A stretch of 64,000 nucleotides of DNA, taken from the NCBI RefSeq assembly GCF_016654115.1, contig NZ_JAEQAZ010000015.1, positions 122,501 to 186,500 on the forward strand, given 5' to 3'. This stretch comes from Streptomyces sp. MBT53. Lineage in GTDB: Bacteria; Actinomycetota; Actinomycetes; Streptomycetales; Streptomycetaceae. Positions 17,727 to 26,000 of the stretch are shown here, piece by piece (within the stretch, counting starts at the first letter, position 1; each line of letters opens with the position of its first letter). The translations under genes and the position numbers were made by a program. The notes beneath the pieces were generated by a model, which was not told where the DNA came from, made no database searches, and was given only the letters and a program-made list of their open reading frames with translations.

Positions 17727-18332
17727 TCAGCTGGTGACGCTCTGGCGGCGCTTCGCGCCGTAGGCCATCGCGTGCTGGACGACCTCGATGAGGACCTCCT
17801 TGACCGACGACCGGTCGCGCGCGTCGCACAGCATGAGCGGTACGTCCTGGTCGAGGTCCAGGGCCTGCCGTACGGTCTCCACCGGGTAACGGGAGGCGCC
17901 CTCGAAGCAGTTGACGCCGACGACGAAGGGTATGGAGCGCCGCTCGAAGTAGTCGAGGGCGGCGAAGCAGTCCTCCAGGCGGCGGGTGTCGGCGAGGACG
18001 ACGGCGCCGAGCGAGCCTTCGGAGAGCTCGTCCCACATGAACCAGAACCGCTCCTGACCGGGGGTGCCGAACAGGTAGAGCACCAGGTCCTCGCGCAGGG
18101 TGATGCGGCCGAAGTCCATGGCCACGGTGGTGGTGTGCTTGCCCTCCACACCACTGGTGTCGTCGACCGGACGCCCTGCCTCGGTGAGCAGTTCCTCCGT
18201 GCGCAGCGGCCTGATCTCGCTGACCGCGCCGACGAGGGTGGTCTTGCCCACGCCGAAGCCGCCGGCCACCAGGATCTTGAGCGTGACGGGCTCGACCGGA
18301 GGCTTGCCTCGCTCAGAACGCCCGAAGATCAT
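17727..18332 (-). CDS. cvnD: Conservon GTPase CvnD (MglA/Ras-like)
   Basis: This 201-residue small GTPase-like protein has a Walker A loop in GGFGVGKTT, a DxxG-like GTPGQERF switch and the NCFEGA motif that replaces NKxD in this family. CvnD is the output switch of a conservon, proposed to work at the membrane with a sensor kinase-like CvnA, a Roadblock protein CvnB and a DUF742 protein CvnC, in analogy to eukaryotic G-protein modules. The gene ends the conservon, 48 nt after cvnC. In S. coelicolor the cvn9/rar conservon represses aerial mycelium formation and carries a P450 gene next; none is present here. Which cvn paralogue this is cannot be fixed without comparison. Confidence 0.93.
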   Translation of the reverse strand: MIFGRSERGKPPVEPVTLKILVAGGFGVGKTTLVGAVSEIRPLRTEELLTEAGRPVDDTSGVEGKHTTTVAMDFGRITLREDLVLYLFGTPGQERFWFMWDELSEGSLGAVVLADTRRLEDCFAALDYFERRSIPFVVGVNCFEGASRYPVETVRQALDLDQDVPLMLCDARDRSSVKEVLIEVVQHAMAYGAKRRQSVTS

Positions 18333-18380
18333 CGATCTGTTCTCCTGCTTGATGGGGGGGCGGGTCGGGTTCCGCGCGGC

Positions 18381-18776
18381 TCACAGTGCCCGCAGGCCGC
18401 TGATGACGTCGCGGAGAATACTCTCGTCGACCAGTTCGGCCGGGGGTACGGGCCGTGAGACATGGACGAGTTCCTCGTCCACGAGGTCTCCGATGAGGAC
18501 CCGTATCACGCCGATGGGCAGGTCGAGTTCGGCGGCGAGTTCGGCGACCGACTGCGGGGCGTCACGGCACAGACCGACGATGTCCACGTGCTCCGGGGAC
18601 AGCGCCTGGTCCGCTTCGGAGTCGTCCGCGCGGGACTCCGCGACCACCACCGCGATCAGGTCGAGGCGGTGCTGTGCCGCACTGGTGGTACGGCCGCGCG
18701 TCATGGCGTACGGACGGACGACCGGTCCGGCCTCGTCGTCGAACCAGTGGCCTCTTCCCTGACCGTCTCTGCTCAT
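18381..18776 (-). CDS. cvnC: Conservon protein CvnC (DUF742)
   Basis: This 131-residue DUF742 protein opens with GHWFDDEAGPVVRPYAMTRGRT, the usual signature in which VRPY and TRGRT are near-invariant. A winged-helix-like second half contains SVAELAAELDLPIGVIRVLI. It is soluble and lies third in the conservon, 9 nt after cvnB. Its biochemical role is unknown; two-hybrid work on cvn9 placed such proteins in a complex with the GTPase and the kinase. Start ATG 18776. Confidence 0.92.
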   Translation of the reverse strand: MSRDGQGRGHWFDDEAGPVVRPYAMTRGRTTSAAQHRLDLIAVVVAESRADDSEADQALSPEHVDIVGLCRDAPQSVAELAAELDLPIGVIRVLIGDLVDEELVHVSRPVPPAELVDESILRDVISGLRAL

Positions 18777-18785
18777 GTCACTTCA

Positions 18786-19220
18786 CTACCCGCCGGAGGA
18801 CAGATCGGTGCGCGGGGCGGCACCGAGATGCACACCGACCCGCTTCACGAGCAGTGTCATCTCGTAGGCGACCTGTCCGACGTCCGAGTCCGCGTCGGCG
18901 AGGACGGCGAGGCAGCTGCCGTCACCGGCCGCCGTCACGAACAGGAAGGCCTCGTCGAGCTCTACGACCGTCTGCCGTACGCTGCCCGCCTCGAAGTGCC
19001 GGCCGACGCCCTTGGCGAGGCTGTGGAAGCCGGAGGCGACAGCCGCCAGGTGCTCGCTGTCCTCGCGGGTCAGATCCTGGGACACGCCGGTGGGCAGGCC
19101 GTCGCCGGAGAGCACGATCGCCTTGCGGATGCTGGCGACGCGCTCGACGAGGTCGTCGAGGAGCCAGTTCAGCCCGCGTTGGTCGTTCGTGTCGTGGCCG
19201 GTCGCCTTTGGTGCGGTCAT
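18786..19220 (-). CDS. cvnB: Conservon Roadblock/LC7 protein CvnB
   Basis: This 144-residue protein has the Roadblock/LC7 fold, recognisable from LNWLLDDLVERVASIRKAIVLSGDGL and the following strand-helix pattern. Roadblock proteins act as GTPase-activating or scaffolding partners of MglA-type GTPases, here CvnD. Its ATG overlaps the cvnA stop by 4 nt, so translation is coupled to the kinase. No membrane segment is present. Confidence 0.93.
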   Translation of the reverse strand: MTAPKATGHDTNDQRGLNWLLDDLVERVASIRKAIVLSGDGLPTGVSQDLTREDSEHLAAVASGFHSLAKGVGRHFEAGSVRQTVVELDEAFLFVTAAGDGSCLAVLADADSDVGQVAYEMTLLVKRVGVHLGAAPRTDLSSGG

Positions 19221-22051
19221 CGACCGTCCCCCTTAGTTCCTTGTGCTGTGCCGCCTTGGACGTCGTCGCCCTCGGCGTTCTCCTCGCGGCCACGCTGCCA
19301 GCCGCGTTGGAGTGAGGCCATGCGGCTGCGTACCTCGTCGGCGTCGCGCTCCACGACCTCCGCCGGGGTCGTGGTGCGCCGTTCGGGGTCCTTCTTCAGC
19401 TGCGGGGCCAGGTTGGCCTGGCGGACGCGCCTGGGCAAGGCTCCCAGGTCGGGCCCGTTCGCGTCCGGTGAGGTGCCGGAGTCGGGAATGCTGGACGCGA
19501 TCTCGGCGCGCCGCGTGCGTCGGGGCAGGGCGGGAGTCTCGGGCGGCTCGCCCGATCCGCGCCCCTGGGAGGCCGAAGACGCTGCGGGTACGTCGGTCCG
19601 GCGCCGTAGCGGCGTGTCACCGCGGCGCCGGGCAGGCAGCGGTGCCGGGGTCTCCGGGTCGGCTCCGCCCGGGCCCCGGGCCGTGGAGAGACCGTCGAAG
19701 GCGCCGTCCGCGGAATCCCCCGGGTCTCGTCGCGAGCGCTGCTCGACGACCGGGCGTCCGTGCGAGCTGACGAGCTTGGGCGTCCGGCGCCGGGGCAGCG
19801 GAAGCGGCTCGCTCCGTTGGGCGTCGGCATCCCCGCGCGGCCCGTCGTGGGCCTCCGAGACCTGCTGACGGGGCTCTACGGGGCGGACGGGGGCGAGGTC
19901 GTCCCGGAGGCCCGGGCGGCGCGGACGGAAGACCTCTCCGCGTTCACCGTCCTCGTCGTCGAGGCCGTTCGGGAAGCCCGCGAGGACGTCCAGGTCGACC
20001 GGGGCCTCCAGTTCGACCGGCCCGTCCAGGAGGGCGGGCGGCAGGCCGGGAAGCTTCGCGGGCACCTGGGAGAGCGCGGAGCGGTGGCTCTCCTCGTACT
20101 CGGCCTCCTTCGTCGGCTGGGGCCGGTCGAGGCGGAAGCCGATGCCGTTGGTGTCCGGGACCTCGTCGCTCAGCAGGGCGTCGGGGATGAACACGACGGC
20201 GGTGGTGCCGCCGTACGGGGAGGGCTGGAGGGAGACGCGGACGTTCTGCCGCTGGGCGAGGCGGCTGACCACGAACAGGCCGAGCCGGTCGGTGTCGGAG
20301 AGCTCGAACTCGGGTGTCTCGGCGAGCCGGAGGTTGGCGTCCAGGAGCGCGTCGGCCGCCATGCCGAGGCCGCGGTCGTGGATCTCCAGGGTGAAGCCGT
20401 TGGCGACCCGCTCCCCCAGGACCTGGACGGCGGTGTGCGGCGGGGAGAACACCGTGGCGTTCTCCAGGAGTTCGGCCACCAGGTGGGTGAGGTCCGCGAC
20501 GGCGGGCCCGGTGACGGCGATCCGCGGCAGCCTGCGGACCTCGATGCGCTCGTAGTCCTCGACCTCGGCGACGGCCGCGCGGACGATGTCCATCAGCTGG
20601 ACCGGCTTGCGCCACTGCCGGGAAGGGGCCGCCCCGGAGAGGATCACCAGGCCCTCGGCATGGCGGCGCATACGGGTCGTCAGGTGGTCGAGGCGGAACA
20701 GGTCGGCGAGTTCGTCGGTGTCCTCGGTCCTGCGCTCCATGGTGTCGAGCAGGGTGAGCTGCTTGTGCAGCAGGACCTGGCTGCGCCGGGCGAGGTTGAC
20801 GAAGACATCGGAGACGCCGGAGCGCAACTCGGCCTGTTTCACGGCGGCTTCGACGGCGGCGCGCTGCAGGGTGTTGAGGGCCTGGCCGACCTCGCCGATC
20901 TCGTTGCGGTCGTACTCCAGGCGCGGGACCTCGGTCTCCACGTCGACGACTTCGCCGACGGACAGGCGGCGCATCACGCTGGGCAGCCGGACACCGGACG
21001 CCTCGTGGGCGTCCAGGCGGAGTTGACGCAGGTCGCGGATGAGGCCGCGGCCGATCCGCACGGACAGGAAGAGCGAGAGGAGCAGTGCGATCAGGCCGAG
21101 GACGCCGGCGACGGCCGCCTTCAGGATGACGCCCATCGCGACGGGCCGCACGCGGTCCTGGTAGCGGTCGTTGGCCTGGTCGTCGAGAGTGCCGAGCTTG
21201 TCCAGCACGGCACCGGCCGCGGTGTTCCAGGTCTGCGCGGTGACGTTGCGGGGCTCGCCGGACTCGGAGGAGGCGGCGGCCTGTTCGGCCACACGCAGCG
21301 GGGCGCTGGCCGCGTTCTTCCAGAAGCGGTCGAAGTGGTCGCGCTCCGAGGCGGGCAGCAGCGGCAGGTTGACGTCGTACATCAGGGTGCGCTGGGCCAC
21401 GAGGTCGGAGACGGTGCGGGTCTCGGTCCGGGTGAGCTTGCCGACGATCAGGGAGGAGCCGAGCAACGCGTCCTCACGGGAGAGGAGTTCACGCGCGCGT
21501 GCCAGGTTGACGAGGGCGCGGTACTGCTTGTCCATCTCCACGTTGTCGACGACATGGAGGTTGGTCAGCAGCACGTAGCAGGGGTCGACCAGGCGGTTGT
21601 AGAGATCGAGGGCCTGGGCGCGGTCGACGGTGCCGTCCTCGACGCTGCGCCGCAGGGACGTGAGGCCGTCGAAGGCGTCCAGTACGGCGGAGACGCGGCT
21701 GTCGGTGGTCTGGCCCAGCGCGTCGCGGACGTCGGGGTTCCGGGCGTTCTTGCGGATCTTGGCGACAGCCGCGTCGGTCGCGGTGCGGCTGCGCTTCAGG
21801 TCGGTGAGGCCGTCGGCGGCGCGCGGGTCGGCGAGATAGACGAGCGACTGGCGCCGTTCCTGCTGGATGACGCGGACGGTGTCCTCGGTGGGATAGCCGA
21901 TCTTCTCGACGACCGACGACACGTTGAACAGGTCTCCGGCCGCCCGGCCGGTGAGGACCGTGGCGAACGCCCAGATCGCGGTCAGGGACAAGAGCGGCAC
22001 GAGAAGGAGCGCCACGATCTTCCGGCGGATGGACTTCCCGCGAAAGCGCAT
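19217..22051 (-). CDS. cvnA: Conservon sensor histidine kinase-like protein CvnA
   Basis: The 944-residue membrane protein has a first transmembrane helix at about residues 13-35, an extracytoplasmic nitrate/nitrite-sensing-type helical domain (to about 295), a second helix, a HAMP segment, a dimerisation region with FRLDHLTTRMRRHAEG, and an ATPase domain with ELLENATVFSPP and DRGLGMAADALL. The last 280 or so residues are disordered and Arg/Pro-rich. CvnA proteins are the sensor of conservons. The ATG at 22051 (MRFRGKSIRRK) follows GGGGGAGG; an upstream in-frame codon at 22090 would lie in a hairpin. It is first in the operon. Confidence 0.93.
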   Translation of the reverse strand: MRFRGKSIRRKIVALLLVPLLSLTAIWAFATVLTGRAAGDLFNVSSVVEKIGYPTEDTVRVIQQERRQSLVYLADPRAADGLTDLKRSRTATDAAVAKIRKNARNPDVRDALGQTTDSRVSAVLDAFDGLTSLRRSVEDGTVDRAQALDLYNRLVDPCYVLLTNLHVVDNVEMDKQYRALVNLARARELLSREDALLGSSLIVGKLTRTETRTVSDLVAQRTLMYDVNLPLLPASERDHFDRFWKNAASAPLRVAEQAAASSESGEPRNVTAQTWNTAAGAVLDKLGTLDDQANDRYQDRVRPVAMGVILKAAVAGVLGLIALLLSLFLSVRIGRGLIRDLRQLRLDAHEASGVRLPSVMRRLSVGEVVDVETEVPRLEYDRNEIGEVGQALNTLQRAAVEAAVKQAELRSGVSDVFVNLARRSQVLLHKQLTLLDTMERRTEDTDELADLFRLDHLTTRMRRHAEGLVILSGAAPSRQWRKPVQLMDIVRAAVAEVEDYERIEVRRLPRIAVTGPAVADLTHLVAELLENATVFSPPHTAVQVLGERVANGFTLEIHDRGLGMAADALLDANLRLAETPEFELSDTDRLGLFVVSRLAQRQNVRVSLQPSPYGGTTAVVFIPDALLSDEVPDTNGIGFRLDRPQPTKEAEYEESHRSALSQVPAKLPGLPPALLDGPVELEAPVDLDVLAGFPNGLDDEDGERGEVFRPRRPGLRDDLAPVRPVEPRQQVSEAHDGPRGDADAQRSEPLPLPRRRTPKLVSSHGRPVVEQRSRRDPGDSADGAFDGLSTARGPGGADPETPAPLPARRRGDTPLRRRTDVPAASSASQGRGSGEPPETPALPRRTRRAEIASSIPDSGTSPDANGPDLGALPRRVRQANLAPQLKKDPERRTTTPAEVVERDADEVRSRMASLQRGWQRGREENAEGDDVQGGTAQGTKGDGR

Positions 22052-22067
22052 GGCCTCCCCCAGCTGG

Positions 22068-22086
22068 ACCCCCGCCGGCCGGGGGT
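22068..22086 (-). promoter_or_regulatory. Hairpin just upstream of the cvnA ribosome-binding site
   Basis: A 7-bp stem (ACCCCCG with CGGGGGT on the plus strand) with a 5-nt loop ends 7 nt before the GGGGGAGG ribosome-binding site of cvnA. Its C5 arm could alternatively pair with that site, which would allow translational control. No regulator is implied by the sequence. Confidence 0.45.
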
Positions 22087-22469
22087 ACACATGTGCGTCA
22101 ACAAACGGCGCGAGCCTACTACTGACACACAGGTAACTCGAAGAGCTGTCCGGAGCGTGAACTTCCGCACCTGGGACCGGACATGGGGAGGTGTCAGGGC
22201 ATTACGGGAGATTGCCGCCCCGAATCCGCGAGGTTCGCCGGACCTGACCGGATCGACCCGCTTGGCCAGTTGGCTGGAATTTTTCGTTCCTTGGGAATCT
22301 TCATGCGATGTTGTTCGTCTTTCTCTACGGGATATGGGTGCGGAACCGGCCACAGGAGCCGCATCCGCATCTGGGCGGCGTAAAACAGGGCAGGCCGGGC
22401 ACCCACTGGGGAGTCGGAGTCTTCGGACTCCGGGGCGAGTGGTGTACCGGCGGTGGGGAGGACACGTTG
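22087..22469 (+). other. Divergent intergenic region with UUCG hairpin
   Basis: No gene is seen between cvnA and the membrane protein gene at 22470. The region must hold both promoters; it has an AT-richer block at about 22270-22330, but I cannot assign boxes with confidence. At 22415-22432 a 7-bp stem (CGGAGTC/GACTCCG) closes on TTCG, giving the extra-stable C(UUCG)G tetraloop in the leader of the downstream gene, 37 nt before its ATG. Confidence 0.5.
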
Positions 22470-23018
22470 ATGGGCACGGCGGAGCGGCAAGAGGTGCTTG
22501 AGGACGGCGTGGCGGCGCGGTCGACGGGGGACGGCGAGGCTCCGGCGCGCTCGGGCGCACCGAAGGCGGCGGGGTTCGAGGGGCCGCGTGCGGCCCGCGC
22601 GACAGCCGAACAGCAGGAGTACTACAGGCCGTTGTGGATCGAGGAGCCCGCGCGTCGGCGTCGGCTGCCCGATCCGGTGCGTACGGCGGCGGTGCGGGCG
22701 GTGCTCATCATCGCCGTGACGCTGATCCAGGCGACGGTGGCCTTCCTGTGCACGATGGCCGGGTCCTGGCTGGCGTTCCCGATGGTGATCAGCAGCGTGG
22801 TCAGCACGGTGGTGGCCACCTGGGGCGTCCTGGACGTCTGGGTGACCCGCCAGATGTGGAACCAGCGCAACGGCGTGGTCTCGGAGCCCAGCAGCACGGC
22901 TCGGGCCCTCCGCCGTGAGCGGCGTCGGGCCCAGCGCCAGGCGAAGGCCACCCGGCGGGCTCAGGAGCGGATAGCCCGCAAGGGCGGCACCGGGCAGCTG
23001 TCCCAGTCCCACTCCTGA
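22470..23018 (+). CDS. Conserved hypothetical membrane protein
   Basis: The 182-residue protein has an acidic, flexible N-terminus (to about residue 60), two adjacent hydrophobic helices (about 75-97 and 103-122, with AFLCTMAGSWLAFPMVIS), and a very basic cytosolic tail rich in Arg and Ala. The ATG at 22470 sits 7 nt after GGGGAGGA. It is divergent from the conservon and ends 8 nt from the end of the SMC-like gene on the other strand. I do not recognise the family. The basic tail could contact nucleic acid or the membrane surface, but that is only a guess from charge. Confidence 0.75.
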   Translation: MGTAERQEVLEDGVAARSTGDGEAPARSGAPKAAGFEGPRAARATAEQQEYYRPLWIEEPARRRRLPDPVRTAAVRAVLIIAVTLIQATVAFLCTMAGSWLAFPMVISSVVSTVVATWGVLDVWVTRQMWNQRNGVVSEPSSTARALRRERRRAQRQAKATRRAQERIARKGGTGQLSQSHS

Positions 23019-23025
23019 GGTTCGC

Positions 23026-26000
23026 CTACGGGGTGGTCGGCGCCGGTCGCTTGAACATCCGGGTCGCGGTGATCTCGCTGTGCACCGACTCCCCTTCTCC
23101 GGCGGGGGCCTGCTGCGGCAGGCCCGGCCGGAGGTGTTCCTCCACGCTGATGTATTTGAGGCCGGCCCGCAGGTCGGCGTCGTTGCGCAGCCGGATGACC
23201 AGCGGGAACTCGGCCAGTGCCGTCGTGTCGAACAGGCCGGTGGTGTACAGGAGTTGGACACCGAGCGCGTCGGACACGGCGCGCTGCAGCTCCAGCAGAT
23301 AGGTGGCGTTGGCGCGACCGATGGGGTTGTCGAGGAAGAGCGTGCCGGCGTGCCGGTGCTTGTCGCGGCCCCGGTCGTTGGAGCGCAGCGCGGCCATCGT
23401 GCAGTACAGGGCGATGGCCGCGGTGAGCAGCTGGCCGCCGGAGAAGACGTCGCCCATCTGCCCGACGGGGACCCGCTCGGCGCGCAGTACGGCGTCCGGC
23501 TTGAGGATCTCGACGGCGACCCCCTTGGGCTCCAGGGCGGCACCGACTCCCCTCAGCAGCAGGGACATTCCGTCGCGCCGCATGTCGGAGTTCTTCTTCA
23601 CGGCGGCCCGGGTGGCCTCGTCGACGACCTCGCCGAGCCGCTCGGTCAGCGTGGCCTGGTCGGGCTCCTCGAAGCGGATGCGCAGGAACTCCTGCCCGGA
23701 CCACTCGCCGAGCCCCTCCGGCAGCCGGGACAGCCGCTGCGCGGACCGCAGGGTGGCGAGCGCCGACTCGACGAGCCCGCGGAGCCGGTCCACGATCGAG
23801 TCGCGGTTGCGCTCCAATTGCGCCAACTCGTCGGTGAGGACCCGGAGTCGGGGCGCGAAGGCGTCGGCCCACTTCTGCGCGTGCTCGGGCAGGGAGGACG
23901 CCGGCAGCTCACGGATCTGCTGCCGCGCGGGAGTCCGCACCTGCTCGTAGCGCGTGGAGTTGGCGTGCCGCACGAGCACATCGCTCGCCTCCCGTACGCC
24001 CCCCTCGGCGGCGGACAGGTCGGCGGCGCAGCCGCGCAGCGAGCGGCGGGCCTCGGCGGCGGAGTGCCGGGCCTCCTCCACGCTGCCCGGGTACGGCTCG
24101 GGTTCCTCCTGGTCCTCGTCCGAGGTGTGTTCGCGCAGCAGGTCACGCAGCATCGCGGCGGTCTCGTCGAAGCCGCCGGCCCCGTCCTCGGCGGCGCGGT
24201 GGGCGTCGAGGAGTTCGGCGTGCGCCTCGCGGGCCTGCCCCAACGCGTCGGCGCGGGAGGCGACTTCGGCCGTGGCGGTGCGCAGCAGTGCCTGGGCGTG
24301 CTCGGCGTCGCGCGGGACGAGTTCCTCGGCCAGCTCGGTGTGTGCCTCGCCGTCCTCGGGCGCGTGCCGTTCGGCCTCGCCGCGCAGCCGACCGAGCTGC
24401 TCGCTCGCGTTCGACACCCGGGTCTCCAGCAGTTGCACCAGTTCCTCGGCGCGGGCCGCGGCGGCCTGCCGGGACGGTCCGTCGGAGCCGTCGGGTGACT
24501 CCAACAGCTGGGCCGCGCGGGTGCGGACCTTGTTGCTGAGCCGGTCCAACTCGGCGATCGCAGCGCTCTCGTCGCTCTCCGCGCGCGCCTGCTCGGCCCG
24601 CAGGTCGGCGCCGACGCCGACCTTCTCGTAGAGCTGGGAGGCGGCGCGATAGGCCTCGCGCAGGGCGGGCAGCGACGGCTTCGGAGCGTCGGCGTCGTCC
24701 GCCGGTACGTCGTCGGGGGCGCCCGCGATCTCGGAGCGCTCGGCACGTAGCGCACGGGCCGTACGGCGGGCGTCGTCGGCGGCGCGCTGGGCGGCGCGGC
24801 GGTCCTCGTCGGCGGCGCGGGCACGCTCCAGGCAGGACTGGGCGCGGGCCTCCGACTCGGTTGCCTCGTCGGCGAGTTCGCGCAGTTTGACCTGCCAGCC
24901 GGCGCGTTCGCGCAGCCGGAAGGCGAGTCCGGCGAGGGCGTCGGCGGCACGCCGGGCCTTCTGCGCGGTCTCCTGCCGTTCGTCGCGGACCTGGGCGGCC
25001 TCGGCGGCGGCTTCGTCGGCCTCGGCGCGCACGGTCCGCGCCTCGGCGAGTTCGGCCTCGGCCTCTTCGGCGAACGCGCGCGTGTCCTGCGCGGTCCGCG
25101 CCAGTTCGACCAGCCGCCCGCTCGGACAGCCGGTGCGCCAGGAGGCGAGCCGTGCCGCCAGCTCCCGGTCCTTGCCGAGCCGGGCGGCGAGCGTGCGGAT
25201 CTCCTCGTCCCGCTCGGTCGCCCGCGCGCGCAGCGCCTGCCGCTCCTCGTCGGCGGCCTGCTCGTCGTGCATGGCCGGGTTCGGCGGTACGAGGAAGACG
25301 TCACCGTCCCCCGCGTCGGGCGCCGGGGTCGGGGCCAGCAGGGCGGCGGCCGTACCGACCGCCACGGCGGACCGGGGCAGCAGGGCCGCGTCCGTGAGTG
25401 CCTCGCGGGCACGCGCGTGCGTGGCCGGGTCGGTGATGATCACGCCGTCGACCAGCTCGGGCCGGGCGGCGAGCACGCGCGCGTGGTCGACGGGGTCGAC
25501 GGCCTGCGCGAGGTAGCGCCAGCCGGGCAGGGCCGGGATGCCGTGCTCGCCCAGGTACTCGACGGTGGCCAGCACGTCCGGGCCGGGCGGCAGCAGTCCA
25601 CCGTCACCGAGCGCCCCGAGGATCCGGGAGTCGTCGGCGGCGGCGGTACGCAGGTCGAAGAGCTGTCGCTCGCCGGCGGCGACCCCGTCGTCGAGCAGTT
25701 CACGCAACTCGTCGGCGAAGCGGTCGAGTTCCTCGGGGGTGAGGGAGCCGTCGGCGAAGGGGCGGGAGGACTTGGTGATGCCGGAGGGGGTGTCGGCGGC
25801 GGAACTGCCGCTCGCCGCGGCCTCGTTGGCGCCACGCGGCACCGGCACACCACCGGAACCGCCGGCACTCGGCAGGCTGAGCAGTTCCGCCAGCCGCTCC
25901 TCCCCCGCCAGTCCCTCGGCGAGGCGCCGTTCCGCGTCGTAGGTCCGCTCGGCGGCGGCCGCCGCGTCGGACGCGCGGGCCGCCGTCAACTCCGCGCGGG

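Noticed and set aside
22101..22130. A promoter with defined boxes for cvnA
   Set aside because: Several partial TTGACR and TANNNT matches exist but none has correct spacing, so I left it unassigned.
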